Shown: positions 12,344 through 25,339, counted from the first letter of the stretch. The stretch: 64,000 nucleotides of DNA from Plectrocnemia conspersa (GCA_009617715.1 VTFK01000047.1:372001-436000); one strand, 5' to 3'. Numbers and translations: made by a program. Notes: generated by a model from the sequence alone, not told the origin.

Positions 12344-14270
12344 ATGTATTCGGTTTTGACTAGGGCTAACGCCGTGCTAGCATATACGCTCAGCGTGTTA
12401 GCATGCCTTACTTTCTGTTGCTTCATATCCACAGTTTTCATCGACTACCGCACCGATGCCTCCATGAACACAGTCAAAGTCGTCGTGTAAGTTTTAGCCG
12501 CCATAACCTATGTCCGAACACCGGAACGCCATTTTATTTATTAAAATTGCCACGAAAATATATTTTTTCTATTATACATTGCACAAACACACCCGTATTC
12601 GAAATAGAAATTGATCAAGTATAATTAATTTCATGAAAATCAAACAATTTTGGATGTGCTACTGTTGCAATAAATTAGCATGAGGAATTAATATTTTTCA
12701 ATGTCCAAAGAATTTCATGTCTTAAATGTCCGCCATGTACAAAAGCATTTCAAAACGGCAAATTTTATAGATATAAAATTCAATTCATCATCGTTAGTGC
12801 TACAACCCGGGATAGGTGACGGCCCCACCTAAGATAAGGTCACCTTTGAAAAATTGTCCTTGAACGAAAAAATTCCAAAAAGACATTTCTTTTTTTGATT
12901 CTTATTTTTTGTCCTTCTTTATCTTCCTCGGACAAAAATTTCCGAAATGAATTTTGAACATAAATTTCCGTGATGACTTTTTTCTTAGCTCTCACAGCAA
13001 TCTATCCTCGAACAAAAATTTCCGAAGACTTATTTTTAGCTTCTGCAGCAATAAAGACCTTTTTCTTTCTGATACAGTTTGTTATCATACCAATGCCGCC
13101 AATAACCATCCTCATACGTAGGCCCGAAAATTTTAAGTCTCACAAGCTTGCAGCAACTGAAAGTTGTTGGTGCTTAGTGTCAAACCAAAGAGACATCCGT
13201 TAGCTGGAGCTAGTCCCCTGCCAATCTCAGCGATGACATAATTTTTTGCGTTAATGTCAAATTCTTCAATGTCACATCTATTCCGCAGTGCATTGTAGCT
13301 CAATGAACGTCTCCGCAACTGGCAATTTGGAATACTCAATTGTGAAGTGCTCTCTCACGAATCCACATTGATAGGCTTCTATAATATGCGCAGAAGTACT
13401 CCATCCTTTTCATGACACATCTCAAACTGTTTAAGCAACTTCTTTATTTCATCACAAAAATGGTTGCGCCTTCAGCCAGGGATGTGCCGCTTCTATTTCT
13501 AGAGTTGCTGAATCACCTGCTTTTGGGCTCAGTGATACACCAAGGTTTTGTCACCTGTGACTTAGTTGTTATACCATGCCAAAAAGTCTGTGGAAGAAAA
13601 CATCCGAGGTCTTGTAAAGAATAATGTTTTCAATGCGAACTACCTTCTCGCCAGAACATTGCTCATCATGGGTTCATGTTTACCATCTTTAAACTACATA
13701 CAATCTTCCAAAATAGTCTCATTAACAATTACCTTACTAGTATATAATTTTGATAACATCTATTATTTTGACTAACAATTTTTTATAAATATTTCTTTTC
13801 AGAAAAAATGTTCCTGATTATGGCGCATCCAGAGAAATAAACGATCTCGGTTTTCTCACATTCGATCTGAAGACAGATCTGTCCCATTTATTCAACTGGA
13901 ACGTAAAACAATTGTTCCTTTATCTCACAGCTGAATACATCACAGAGAAAAACACATTGAACCAAGTAGTCTTATGGGATAAGATAATCCTCCGAGGCGA
14001 AAACGCCGTATTAGACTTTAAGAATATGAACACAAAGTACTACTTCTGGGATGATGGAAATGGATTGAAGTAAATGAAAATAGTTAAAATGAATATTTTT
14101 AATTTATCAAACATTAATTATAAATAATCGTTTTTTATAGGGGACACAAGAACGTTACTCTGAGCTTGTCTTGGAACATCATACCCAACGCTGGATTATT
14201 ACCGAGTGTTTTCGCACACGGACAGCATGCATTCCGATTCCCGATGGAATACACTAATGCAAGAGTCTGA
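12344..14270 (+). CDS. Spcs3: Signal peptidase complex subunit 3 (SPC22/23)
   Basis: Three exons (12344-12486, 13803-14069, 14141-14270) give 179 aa, against 180 in human SPCS3. The protein is the single-pass ER subunit of the signal peptidase complex and is needed for cleavage of signal peptides in the ER lumen. The N-terminus MYSVLTRANAVLAYTLSVLA matches the family start and forms the membrane anchor (about residues 10-33). The lumenal part shows the family blocks LGFLTFDLKTDL, WNVKQLFLYLTAEY, NQVVLWDKIILRG, DDGNGLK and VTLSLSWNIIPNAG. Introns follow GT of a Val codon and AA of a Lys codon. A polyadenylation signal AATAAA lies at 14317. Intron 1 is 1.3 kb and holds a possible mariner scrap. 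The frame is intact throughout. Confidence 0.97.
13380..13620 (-). mobile_element. Possible mariner-type transposase scrap in Spcs3 intron 1
   Basis: On the minus strand near 13560 the frame reads VTGDKTLVYH, close to the mariner signature TGDETWVYHY, followed by a stop-ridden stretch with Lys/Gln. Only this short motif supports the call, and the rest is too decayed to judge. Confidence 0.3.
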
Positions 14271-14316
14271 TTCACTTACAATGTTCGCTGTTAATTTTGC
14301 GAGCACATATAGCCTA

Positions 14317-14322
14317 AATAAA
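14317..14322 (+). terminator. Polyadenylation signal of Spcs3
   Basis: A canonical AATAAA stands 46 bases after the Spcs3 stop codon, a normal distance for a short insect 3' UTR. Confidence 0.7.
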
Positions 14323-14821
14323 CATTAATTCTGTATTATTTATTTAAATACATCGTCTTAATCGCTGAGATCTCTCAGTATACAAAAAGAACAAGTTATA
14401 TAACAATTTTATTTGTGATCGTGATATGAACATATTTAAATAAATAGTGATTAAAATTGCACATTTTTTTATTTTACTTATAGTTCCCATGTTATTAAAT
14501 GTATGAAAATAAACACTAAATAAATATCAAAGTAATTATTTATTTATGTCAAAAAAAAGTAAACTTGTAATTCATTTAACAATTTAATTTTACTCATCAT
14601 TTTTCGAAACTGTTTTGTAATGTGATAAGATAGTTTTAAAATATTAATATTTCTGTTAACTACGTCTTCAATTTTTCAGGTATTTGTTATAAGGTTTAGA
14701 TTGAGGCACAATTCACCTGCCTGTTGTAAAATTTATTTATTTAAAAGCTACTAAATATTTACCACAGCATCGATTTCAATGATTATATACAAGGGTAATT
14801 TAATTATACTGGGCCATTGCT

Positions 14822-15045
14822 ATATGTCTCATTGCCCACCAGCATGCTTAGATGCGATGTGGAGACTGCGTGCGTTAGGGTGCCTCTGCCTTCGGCTTAG
14901 ATGTGATGCTAGGGCTACGTCTTCAGATGGTGCACAGCATCTGATTTGACTAGCCAGTTGAGAAAGTTCTCTGGCCGCGTCCACAAAAGAGGATCCGCCC
15001 TCATCGCCTACAACTTGCTGCTGCTTGGTTCTGGTTGGGCCTAAC
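14822..15045 (-). other. GC-rich open frame, unassigned
   Basis: In an AT-rich setting this patch is about half G+C and keeps about 70 codons open on the minus strand, with the segment GGSSFVDAARELSQLASQIR. Composition and openness suggest old coding sequence, perhaps from a transposon gag or ORF1. I recognise no family. It lies 0.4 kb left of the MULE element. Confidence 0.3.
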
Positions 15046-15452
15046 TATGGTTTGGGAAAACCAGAGTTTTTTGGACCTTGCAGTTCATTTTCTTAAATAT
15101 TTTTTATTTTATTTTATGAAATATTATTATGCACAGTGGATTTTTAAAAATATTTAACTATTGTACGAACACCTTTGATATTTTTTATTAAAGCATATTA
15201 ATTTGTTAAATCAAATTCTTCGTTTTCTTCAATTTCGACATTAATACTGAAAGAAAAATTATTCACAGCATAAATATAATTTTCATTATTGCCATCATCG
15301 TTATTTTGATTTTGTATACTAGAACTTGTTTTCCTGTAAAGTATATCGCAAACAGATAGATGCATAGTGCTATTCAAACATAGGTTAAAAAGTACAGGAG
15401 ATATTTTTTCAAGCCTAACCATTGCGTTCCCCCCATAATTCAAGTTTTGTAT

Positions 15453-18400
15453 CTTGGCGAAAAGCAAGAGTGTAGTTGTATGCGTGCGTACGGCTCGGCG
15501 TCGGTGCTGCCCCAGTGTCGATCGAGTGCAACTACAAACGTCAGAATTTACAATTATATTTAGTCGGTCTTCTCGTCTTCAATTCTAAACAGGGGCGGCA
15601 GCTCCTTGCTCCGATTGATCTCCTTCATTTCTTACAGGATATGTGGGATCCAGTCCAACACGTGGTACCAAAATAACGTACGGCATTCAAAATGACTACT
15701 AAATAAATGCACATACGTAATACAAAAATACGTCAAAATTAAAATAATTAAGAAACTTCACTTATTTGGTGGCAACGATTAAACGAACGTACCATAATGT
15801 ATTCCAAAGACTCCATTTAAAATGTCACGACTCCGACTCCACAGCTCTGGTTTATGGTGTACATACATGAACAATTCATTCGTTATAAATTTATTCAATG
15901 AATTTTAAGAATGTTCCTTACAAATATTTTTTTCAATATTTACATTGTAATCCATATTTATAGTTCAGTTTCTGGCAAATGTAGCATATCCTTATTTTTT
16001 TGCTACATGTACTTACCGCTAATGATTGTAAAGATGATTGAACAAATGAATTGATCAAATATAAGGATAGTGTAAAACAAATGAAAGAATTGTTCAGTTT
16101 TAATTTTTTTTTATTTTATCCGCTGATTCTACAATAATTATCAGAAAGAATCAGCAAAGAAAACTGATAATGACAGGACATAAAAAACAAAATAAAAAAA
16201 GTGCATACATATGTACATACATTAATGTGTTGCTCCATGTGACTTTCCATTAGGTTTATTATTTTTTAATATTAAAACTTAAATTATGCAACCGCTTTTA
16301 AACGTTTTTTTTTTTAATTTATTTGAAAGTGCTGGGCGACCGGAAGGTACAACCGAGTTGCCCCTAGTTTATACCTATCCTTCGCCTACTAATGGCCGTT
16401 GGTTGAACTTTAATTTTTGGCACCAGAATTACGTTTAATTCTATTTTTATGATCAGTAGTTACTTTTTTAAACACACCTTTAAAACCGTCCTCAAGTTTT
16501 TTGGCCAAATCAGGATAAAATACTTCCTTCATTAATGCAAAACAATTATTTTTAAGATCTAAAAAAAAAAAATCGCCAAATTTTTCTTTCATGTCTACAT
16601 TTAACTTGTTATCAATTGAAATTATTTCTTTCTCTTCATTTAATTTAAAATCCCCATCAACAATGGATATGTCACATGGAGCAATATTAACGCTACTGCT
16701 GCTGCAACTAACTGAAACTTTAGAGTCACAAATATCAGGCAGTGGTATAAAAATTCAATTGGTGGAGTCTTTTCACCAAAAGCTAAATATGCAATTTCGT
16801 GCTTTGCCTGAGCAGTTAAAGGAGGTGAATTGGGAATCGAGGTATCATGATATTTGTATACCACTGCCTGATGTTTACAAAACTTACCGAACTTACCGTC
16901 CCCCATGAACAAATACCAATTTTGGCATCTATAAAATAAAATTGGCTTCGATCCGAACTGGGGACTTTATAAACGCCATCCCTTCAAGAATGATATCCTC
17001 CGGTTGTATGTTAGCTGCTGCAAGTTTTTTTTATTAGTAAATTCCTACCTTTGCTGCACCGACCGTTGGATACATCTCTCAAGCGCCGAGTATAGTATGT
17101 ATCGAGCTCCGACACCACAAAATCCACCAAAGCTATTGGGTTATACGCCTTGGTACGTTGCAGGACGATATCTTTGAAAAAAGACGTACACTGACTTCAC
17201 TATAATTATTGGTATGATGTCCGTGTGTCTTTTCGTCACGCCAGGCTAACGCCCAGCATTCGCGTCGATCCCAATAACCTAATAATGTAATTAAAAAATA
17301 AGATTAACGAAGCATTTTTTAAGTAAACATTTTTTGAATACCTGCAATATGCTGTACCCATCTATCATATATTTTTTGATACAATATTATTCGACAGATA
17401 CTCATATGCCTTATGTGCTTCCTCTTGGGTTGGAGCTATTAGTATGTCGTGAAACATTGTATACAAAGGTTTACGGTGACCTTTATAATCTCATGTTTGG
17501 CATCCCACAACCATCGCCAGATGGCTTGACAAATATGAAATCTAAGTCATCAAAGTAATGAAAACATATTAGCTATATTTTTTTGAAAAATTTTAGGAAA
17601 TTATACAATTTTGGTAATTCATACCGGCACAAAAGTCTTTTTTAGATTCTGGCCATACGCTTTTAATAGCTCCTCGTTCAGCATTGAGTCGTCAGTCATG
17701 ACAATTTGTGGCGTGATACCTGCAACAGAATTAAACAACTGAAATCCAGCCTGATATTCAGATTGTGTTTGCCCTTTTGTAATCAGAACGCCTAGAGGAA
17801 TAGCTCCAATGCTACATGCCGTTAAAATAAAAGTAATTGAATGGCCTTCCGCATCGCAAGAGGAAGTGCTGTCTATGAACACAATATCGTTAGTCAAAGG
17901 CAGAGAATGAGCTCTTTTCATCATTGGCGTTACAATAACAAGAGCAAACGGTGATTGATTATATTTAATGAAATGTCCTGTTTCTTCATATAGTGGTATC
18001 TTCTCTTTTAAAATCTGTAATTAATAAATACATAGTAATTGATAGAAACATTGCGAACATATTAATTTTCAATATAAAATTACCTGGAGACAGTCGTTAC
18101 GTGGACCCAAAGTAGAATCTCTCCATTTTTTTAAATAAATATACAATAGTATGCATTTTTGGGTTATTTGATGCATCTGCCATTTCAATGCAACAATTAT
18201 CGTATTCTAAAAGCAGTCGAGCTTCGTGATGTCTCATAGCCTCGCCAACTTTTAATCCTATGTCAAAATAAGCATAAAATTTATTTTTGATCTCTTCAGA
18301 TGGAGGCAAACAGGATAACGTCTCTGCGTTTATTATAGGGTGACTATGGTTTCCGATAAATTGTATTATTGTTTGATATCCGTCCTTAAAATTAAAACAG

Positions 18401-19046
18401 AATTCATATAAAATATGTACATATGTATAAATATGAATTATATATCAAAAGGAAAAAAACATATTGAAATTACCTTCAGATATTTATCATTCCTCATTGT
18501 GCTATAAGTAACCTTCTTGACAAGAACGTCCAGTTCAGCTTTGCAAAACAAATTTTTTGATTTGCCATGCTTTCTTTTCGAAGGGTCAAGTTTCCAGCCT
18601 TGGGAATGATGACATACTTTCCTAATGCTACAATAATTGTCTATATAACAACTGTTATTTATATTATATTATTAGTTTAATTAGAGTACTTACTGTGAAA
18701 TATATCTTGTGGGGTTTTACCATACTCTTACAATTCCAACTTGTTCTGATAACGCACTGTATTCTTTTATCCAGTGCTCCGCTTCCTCGTTCGTCTTTAT
18801 ATTACATCGAAAAGTTTTAGCGTCAACCTCGACGTAGTTAAAAGACTTGGGAAAATTTTCCATCGTGGTAGTTGTTTATTGAGCAACCCCGCGTTGTAAA
18901 TGACGCCCACGCGTAAACGACCGTTACAAACAAACGACACTACACTCGATCGACACTTGGGGGCAGCACCGACGTCGAGCCGTGGGGAAGCCCCGAAGCC
19001 GAGCCGTTCGTACGCACGCATACAACTACACTTGCTTTTCGCCAAG
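15453..19046 (-). mobile_element. MULE (Mutator/Phantom-like) DNA transposon with long TIRs
   Basis: The ends are reverse complements: the left begins CTTGGCGAAAAGCAAGAGTG at 15453 and the right, reverse-complemented, begins CTTGGCGAAAAGCAAGTGTA at 19046. Similarity runs on for about 80-100 bases, with a 20-odd-base insertion in the right copy, through GTTGTATGCGTGCGTACG and GTGTCGATCGAGTG. Inside, on the minus strand, are the pieces of one MULE transposase. The expected 9-bp target duplication was not seen at the borders I chose, so the true ends may differ by some bases. Confidence 0.8.
16640..18863 (-). pseudogene. MULE transposase with SWIM zinc finger, broken
   Basis: Pieces in order on the minus strand: an N-terminus at 18863 (MENFPKSFNYVEVD), a His/Cys segment near 18600, the stretch ending MADASNNPKMHTIVYLF at 18110-18330, the catalytic-core block IVFIDSTSSCDAEGHSITF at 17810-17890 with ALIGVLITKG-like continuation and VMTDD, then IWRWLWDAKH near 17515, an ECWALAWRDEK block and HTNNY near 17250, and a SWIM-type finger GKFCKHQ at about 16880. 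This order matches insect MULE proteins. Some breaks could be small introns, but in-frame stops and several frame changes (for example after WRWLWDAKH and within the SWIM region) show it is not functional as one protein. Confidence 0.75.
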
Positions 19047-19149
19047 TGGCAGTCCAAATTTGCAGCGAGGACAATAAGCAGGCTTTATGTTAAACTAAAT
19101 TGGCTTGTGAGAGAAGTCACTAGCTATTTCCCGTAATCAACTAACTACC

Positions 19150-20395
19150 ATAGCTGATGTGCTATTTTTCAAATCTTGTTACAAAATTCAATTGTTGTGC
19201 ACGTTTCAATCTTCTGATACGGTTCCTAGGTTTGGCAAGTCTTGCAGCTAGCTGGTTAGGATGATTCTCCAGTCTTTTGATCATATTTTTCTTTTTTGGT
19301 TTTAGTCTGGGAAGCCAGAGTGGTTTAAAAACAGTTTTCAGATGTTTAGCAAAAGTTAAAGATTTTTTTTATCACTTCTTGCCCAATTGCCTTTACTATT
19401 TAAAATTGGTGGGTAATGTATTTTTATTTTTTATCGCTTTGCAGAGCGTGTAGTCTGTTGATTCCATCGCCAATAAATTCTCCAAGTATTTTTCTATGGA
19501 AGAATATGTTAATTCTTTAAGAGTTATTTTGATTTCTTTAATGGCTCGATTTAGTTTTGTTTGTCCCTTGGAGCTCTTTTGATCTGCCATTGTTTACAAA
19601 GTTTTTTTTTTTATGGATTGTCATTTGTTTTATTATAATTGGACATTTTTCTTTGTATGTATGATCACTGAGTTCCGGAGTTGCCTGCAACACTGTTTCA
19701 TGTATATTTTTGATAAGGCGTTTGATTGCAAGTTCTATATCTTCTTCGGTTTTTAATGTTATATCAAATGATATCAAGTCGTTTAAAGATTTCTTAAATA
19801 CTGTCCAATTTGTTCTCCTATTGTAAAAGGATGTTTTTTTTGTCTTTTTTATTACTTTTGTACACACAGTAATTATGACCAGAAAATGATCTGATAGGTC
19901 TAATGAAAATTTCGATACTTTGCTGAGATTCATTTTATAATGCAGAAGTCGATAAGGTCTGGTCTTCTACCAGAGGGCCAATATGTCGGTTGCCCAGTAG
20001 AAAGTTTCCATACCTTTCAGTAGTTGTCTTCCTTTTGGTGTTGTCGTTTCGAGCCCCATTGTGTGTATTTCGCATTATAATAACCTACTGCTATAAATCG
20101 GTTTCCAAAGGTGTTATAGAATTCTATACACTTGTCCGTTTGAATTTTATGTTTTGCTGGACTATAAACACCTGTGATAGTTATGGGATCAGCCCAATCC
20201 TCTATTTTTAGGCTAGTGACTTGTATATGTTCACTATCATATTTACCTAGTTCGTAATGTTTAATTGTATTTTTAACTATGATAGCCGAACCTTCACGAG
20301 CAGTACCGTCTGGATGATTAGTGTGATATATAGAATAATTTGGTACTTTTAAGTAGCTTTTGTCGATAAAGTGGGTTTCGGAGGTCAGTATAACA
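19150..20395 (-). mobile_element. 5'-truncated jockey-like LINE (element B), endonuclease and linker part
   Basis: From 20395 downward the minus strand reads an apurinic-type endonuclease domain of a jockey LINE: ILTSETHFIDKSYLKVPNYS, then ITGVYSP, a damaged GDxN box and, after a frameshift near 20030, LSDHF and the linker up to GNWARSD and FAKHLKTVF near 19330. The catalytic Asp of the GGDYN box is replaced (reads VGYYN), so the enzyme would be dead. Its 5' end is fused to element A, as expected of a 5'-truncated insertion, although no target duplication or A tail was seen. Confidence 0.75.
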
Positions 20396-22735
20396 TTAGT
20401 GACAGTGGATCGAGATTTACGGAAACCATGTTGTTGGTCGAGAAGCATACACCTGCAATGATTAAAAATGTATTTATGCAAAACAATTTCAAATAATTTT
20501 GCAGGTGTTGAGATCAAAGTTATTGGCCTGTAATTGTCAATTTGAGATTTGGGACCCTTTTTATGAATCGGAGTGACTTTTGAACATTTCCACAATTCTG
20601 GAAAACAAGAGGATCTCAAAATTAAATTAAATATAAATTTTAGAGACTGCAAAATACCAGACTTGCATCCTTTCAGAATGTAGTCTGGAATAAAATCTGG
20701 TCCCGAGGTAAAAATGGACTTTAGTCTGCTAAATCCATATTCCATATCAACCAAACTAAAGGTTTTGATTGATAACAAAGATGACCATGAACGATGAGTC
20801 TCATCGTAATTAGAATTAAAATCTAAATGTGACCCATCATTATGGTATACGGTTTGAAAATACCTAGCAAATCCATCAGCAATCTCTTCAGAACCTTCAA
20901 AATTGATGTTGTTCCAACTCATCGATGACAGTAAGGATTGGCCATCGCGTTTTGAGTTAACGAATTTCCAAAATTTTTTCGGATCTAAAATTATCGACTT
21001 TTCAGTCTCCAATATAGTTCCGATGGCAATCGCAAATCATCAATTTTGCACGCGATCGCAGAGTACGAAATTCTTCATAGATGAGAGAATTTCGTGTTCG
21101 TTTCCAGATTTTATGTATGACATGTTTCTTTCTAAGAATTGTAATTACCTCATTCGAGAACCATATTGGATAAATTCTATTAGTCGTTAAATATCTTCTG
21201 GAAAAACATTCATTAAAAATACCATAAATTAATTTATAAAAAACATCAAGAGCAGAACTAACATCAATTGTTTGATACAATTGTGTCCAATCCGTACGAG
21301 ACAGCAAACCATTGAGGTGGTCAAAATCCACTTCCCTAAACTTCCATCCATATAGTATATTCTTACATACTTTTTCATTTATAAATGGACGTGAATTTGG
21401 CTGTTTGAACCTAATGCCAACTGCGAGTGCCGGATGATAATTATCCTCTTTAACGAGGACATAATTACTTCTCGTGACGTCATCGCAATTAGCATATATG
21501 TTCGTTAAAATTACATCAAGTTTTTTATTACAAATATTATTGACACAATTAATATCGGATAAATTAAATAATGAACTGGTGAAATCAATCTCCGCACGCA
21601 AATATGGGGCGGACGGAATATTGAAATCACCTAAAATGATTATATTTTTGCCAATTAAAAAATCACTGTTAGACATTAAAGTGTGAAAAAATACATCACT
21701 TACTTCACGTGCCTGCATTGGCGGAAAATATACAACACACAGTTGTTCTCCGTTTAAAAAAACACTGAGCGGACACGGTCGCTGCGAACCGCCAACAGAA
21801 CGCCTCCTCCTCTGGTGCCTCGGTCTCTTCTGAACATCAGAAATCGATCACCAAAAATCTCAGCATCACTCACTGAATCACTTAACCAAGTTTCTGATAG
21901 GGCGATCAGATCATGATCCTGGGCAGCGACGGCAGAAAAACACTACAGTTTTTGTGTTGAGACCCCTTACATTTTGATAGTAGCATAATAAGGCGTATTG
22001 TTTCCGCACTCCATTATGCTGAGGGCGCAATGGTTCGTCGAAATTTCCATTCATTATATGCTACACCAGTAGGCCATATTTCTGATAGCATTAAAGATTT
22101 AAAATATTCTTCTGGCACAGATAATCGAAACGAGGCATATTCCCCTTTTGTTTTTATTTTTTCGACTAAAATATCTGTACATGCCGGAACAGATTCTTTG
22201 ATATATTCGTCTATATCGATCATCGTTGTATCAGGGTGCAGATAAAACAGATGAATGTGTTTTTTCTTTTGTATTGTCTTGATTCGTGGGTTTGATACCA
22301 CTGACCCACGAATAATAATTCTTGAACGCGTGCTATGAGCTGGTGGAGGAGTCAATCTAAAATCCGTAGTTAGTGTCTCAGCTGATCCAGCTGATAATCT
22401 GAATGATGGAGCTGGCCTCAACACTGGTGGTGGTTTTGATGATGATGCTGGCTTCGATGCTGGTAAAGGCTTCAATGCTGGTGCTGGCCTCGATGCTGTT
22501 GCTGGTTTCGATGTTGATGTTAGCATCGATGTAATCCTGCGCTGTGTCTTCCGTCTTCGTGACACAACCAATGTCATTTCTGGTAACTCAGGGGGCGTTT
22601 CATCCAGACTCCCTGGCAGCGGTTCACATGATGATAATATCTTCGTCGACTTCCTTTCCTTTATTGTCTGTTTCTTAATTATATCGAGGTCGGTTAATAC
22701 CTCCTTTACCCAAGTTGGTGGATCGTTACACTACT
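20396..22735 (-). mobile_element. Non-LTR retrotransposon (element A): ORF1 end, endonuclease, RT start
   Basis: Read on the minus strand. 22735-22014 is the end of ORF1, with a proline-rich repeat of the type SKPA.ASRPAPALKP and a C-terminal part without zinc knuckles. 21990-21718 holds the endonuclease start (QNVRGLNTK, ALSETWLSD) across frameshifts. 21718-21002 holds GDFN and the linker. 21012-20396 holds the reverse transcriptase start with GPDFIPDYIL, SKVTPIHKKGPKS, NYRPITLIS and QHGFRKSRSTVTN. There the frame passes into element B, so the YADD catalytic part of A is missing. ORF1 is also cut at its N-terminal side. Confidence 0.8.
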
Positions 22736-23865
22736 ACACAACTGTCCAAGTAATTCAAATGGATCATTTTTAGATTTACCACCATGTTGAACTCACATAC
22801 AATTTAATTGTTTTAAAAATATTTATAAACAGTTTATTATTAAAAATAATGGTTTATGCTGCTCTATTTGTTTTTAGATCAGGTAAACATTTAGGAATCT
22901 ATTATGTTTAAAATTTACGACAACAAAAATCATGTACTTTCTAACAGCAATATGAAAGAAAGTCAGCAATCTACACTCTAGTTTTTATCAAGAGTCGATG
23001 AACAAAACAAATACACGCAGAATTAATATGATTGGTGAAAACACGAAAAAATTAAAACAATTTATAGGCAAGAATTATGCTGTAAAACATAAAACTGTAA
23101 CAATAATGAAAGAGGCGGCCAAATAACCACATGAACAAAAAACTAATATCGCTCTGTATACATACCAATACGACCAATAACAGTGCAGAAATTTAAGAAC
23201 ATGTAATGACCACTCGTTGAATGACGTTATTGTGCACAGACTGTTGAAAATAAGTAGACTAATATAATAATAATAATTAACTGCTCGCTTGCTCGTTTTT
23301 AACTACAAAGAATTTTCGATACTGTATGTATTATAGATTATAAAAAATCGACGATTATTTTCAAATCTACCTGTCAAAGCTTACTTATTTAATAAACGAC
23401 ATTGATCTCAAATGTAAAACATTGCATTCTGATAAAATTACTATGCATATTTCTTAATATAAAGCTTAATTTGTGTTAATTCAGAGAAAACTAAACATAA
23501 AATTTAAAAAATCGAAGATATGTTGGATGTTATGAAAATTAACATCCTAGTTTGTAAAATATAATCTAATTCTGTCATTAATATTTTTTAGCAAGTGTAG
23601 ATGTTTGCTATCGATTTTATCATTGTCATTTTAACCCAATCTTATCGAAGCTGCTGACTCAAATCTCTCAAAACAACCCTTAATGTAATAACTCGCTAGT
23701 TATTCAAGCAATTTTGAAAGTGAAAACGGAATGATTAAAAACACGCTTTATTTATACGCTCTATCTATGAGGGGAACTTAAAGTTATTCGAAAAAAATAA
23801 TTATAAATGTACAGTCCGTCCAAGATATGAACGCTCATTGCTACAGTATTGGTGAGAGAATATAA
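22736..23865. other. AT-rich DNA, nothing recognised
   Basis: No open frame of note, no repeat with clear ends and no splice-like coding piece could be seen here. Confidence 0.5.
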
Positions 23866-24172
23866 TAGGGTGACCATGTGAAATTAAACGTTCAATTAAT
23901 TTTTCCTATTTTAATTTAATTTGTTGACGATAATGTAAAATATCACTTTCTGACTTATTTTATTTATTTATATACATATTTAACTCAAAAACATGATAGC
24001 AGTTTTGGAATCACTCTCTAGGTTGAATATCAGTTTAATATAAAAAAATTTAAAAATACCAATAGAATATTATATTTTATTGATTACAAAATAGCACAAC
24101 ATGACAATAATTTATAATAAAAATATAACATATTATAATTTTTAATTAAATTTCCAACGTATGGTCACCCTA
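23866..24172. mobile_element. Small MITE with TAGGGTGACCAT ends
   Basis: The left end TAGGGTGACCATGTG at 23866 and the right end, reverse-complemented TAGGGTGACCATACG at 24172, enclose 307 bp of AT-rich non-coding DNA. The ends look hAT-like, but the eight flanking bases on the two sides do not match, so the class is only suggested. Confidence 0.65.
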
Positions 24173-24599
24173 CCCTTAAAACAGCCCTGATTTAGTATTA
24201 GTAACGTTCTCCTATCGGTGTAAACAAATTCGCGGAAAACTGTGTATGTATGCATGCATGCGTACATGCACCATTGTTTCCAATACAATGATGATGAGCA
24301 TTTACATCTTGGATGGACTATATATATCACCATCCCTAGATACAAATTTAAGTCTTTATTATGTTTGCACAATATTTTTACAAGCTTTAGTTACAGTATT
24401 TTAAACAATAAAATTATACCATAAAAATCTATTCATATATAGATTTTTTAAAGCTGTTTCTGAAGAAACTGAAACCTATAATTAAAAAAGTTACCCTCTG
24501 ATTATAAACAAAAACACTTTCACTAAGCAAGGGTGAAACTTAATAAGCTAAAATAAAAGAAACTATCATCTTGGACGTGGCATAAGCGTTCAACAAAGT

Positions 24600-25295
24600 T
24601 TGGAATGAAATTACTTGTCAAGTTCCACTGCTTTTAAATATTTAAATGTAAATATGAATTTAGGCAGTGACAGAAGCTTCAATGCTTTTGAGTAGTCTTC
24701 TAAAAAGTGGTACTTATCACTAACATGTTAAATGGGCGCTTCTATGAGAGCGTTTTTTGGCAAGAGTCGAAAATTTTTCCAGGTTGAGCATTGAAGGAAA
24801 GCGGTGGTCTAGATGAATTTTCAGAAAACTAGTCATCCAGAATATTGCCAGTAGTTTACTTTTTCATCGTCTTCAGTTTCAATATTATCCCTTGCATCGG
24901 TAGCATATTCATAATTACTATCCGATTCTGACTGATGTAGTTATAACACATTTTCGATTTTTTGTTTGTTGGTGTTATTATTTCGTCATCACTATTACTT
25001 GAGTCTTGTTGGTTGCAATTTCATAGGTATGTATATTTTGTAAAAAACTAGTTTATAAAAAAATATTATATAATATATGAAAAACGTATGTGATGACATT
25101 TGCATCTGCTGATGTCAGTGGAACACATAAATAGAATATAAAGATGTGGTACGGTGACTCATGCTTCATTGTGACGAAATAAATTGTCCCGCCTGAAAAG
25201 GCATAACAAAAACATCTCATGAAACAATTATTATATCCTGCCCTTTACAACTGTTTTTGTGGGACGTAATAATACATCCCGCCCAGTTAACAGGT
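24600..25295 (-). mobile_element. piggyBac-like element remnant
   Basis: On the minus strand a TTAA at 25292-25295 is followed by CCTGTTAACTGGGCGGGATG and a GGGACG/CGTCCC-rich end, as in piggyBac-like termini. Further in is an acidic stretch (DSSNSDDEIITPTNK) near 24960-25010 that resembles the N-terminal region of such transposases. The frame breaks often and the catalytic core is gone. The class rests on the TTAA end plus the acidic part only. Confidence 0.35.
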
Positions 25296-25339
25296 TAAAG
25301 AGCAAAAATCATGTCAACATAAAAAGAAATAAGTACTCT

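Noticed and set aside
16591..16908. 105-codon plus-strand frame within the MULE
   Set aside because: It is antisense to the SWIM-finger part of the transposase, which explains the openness.
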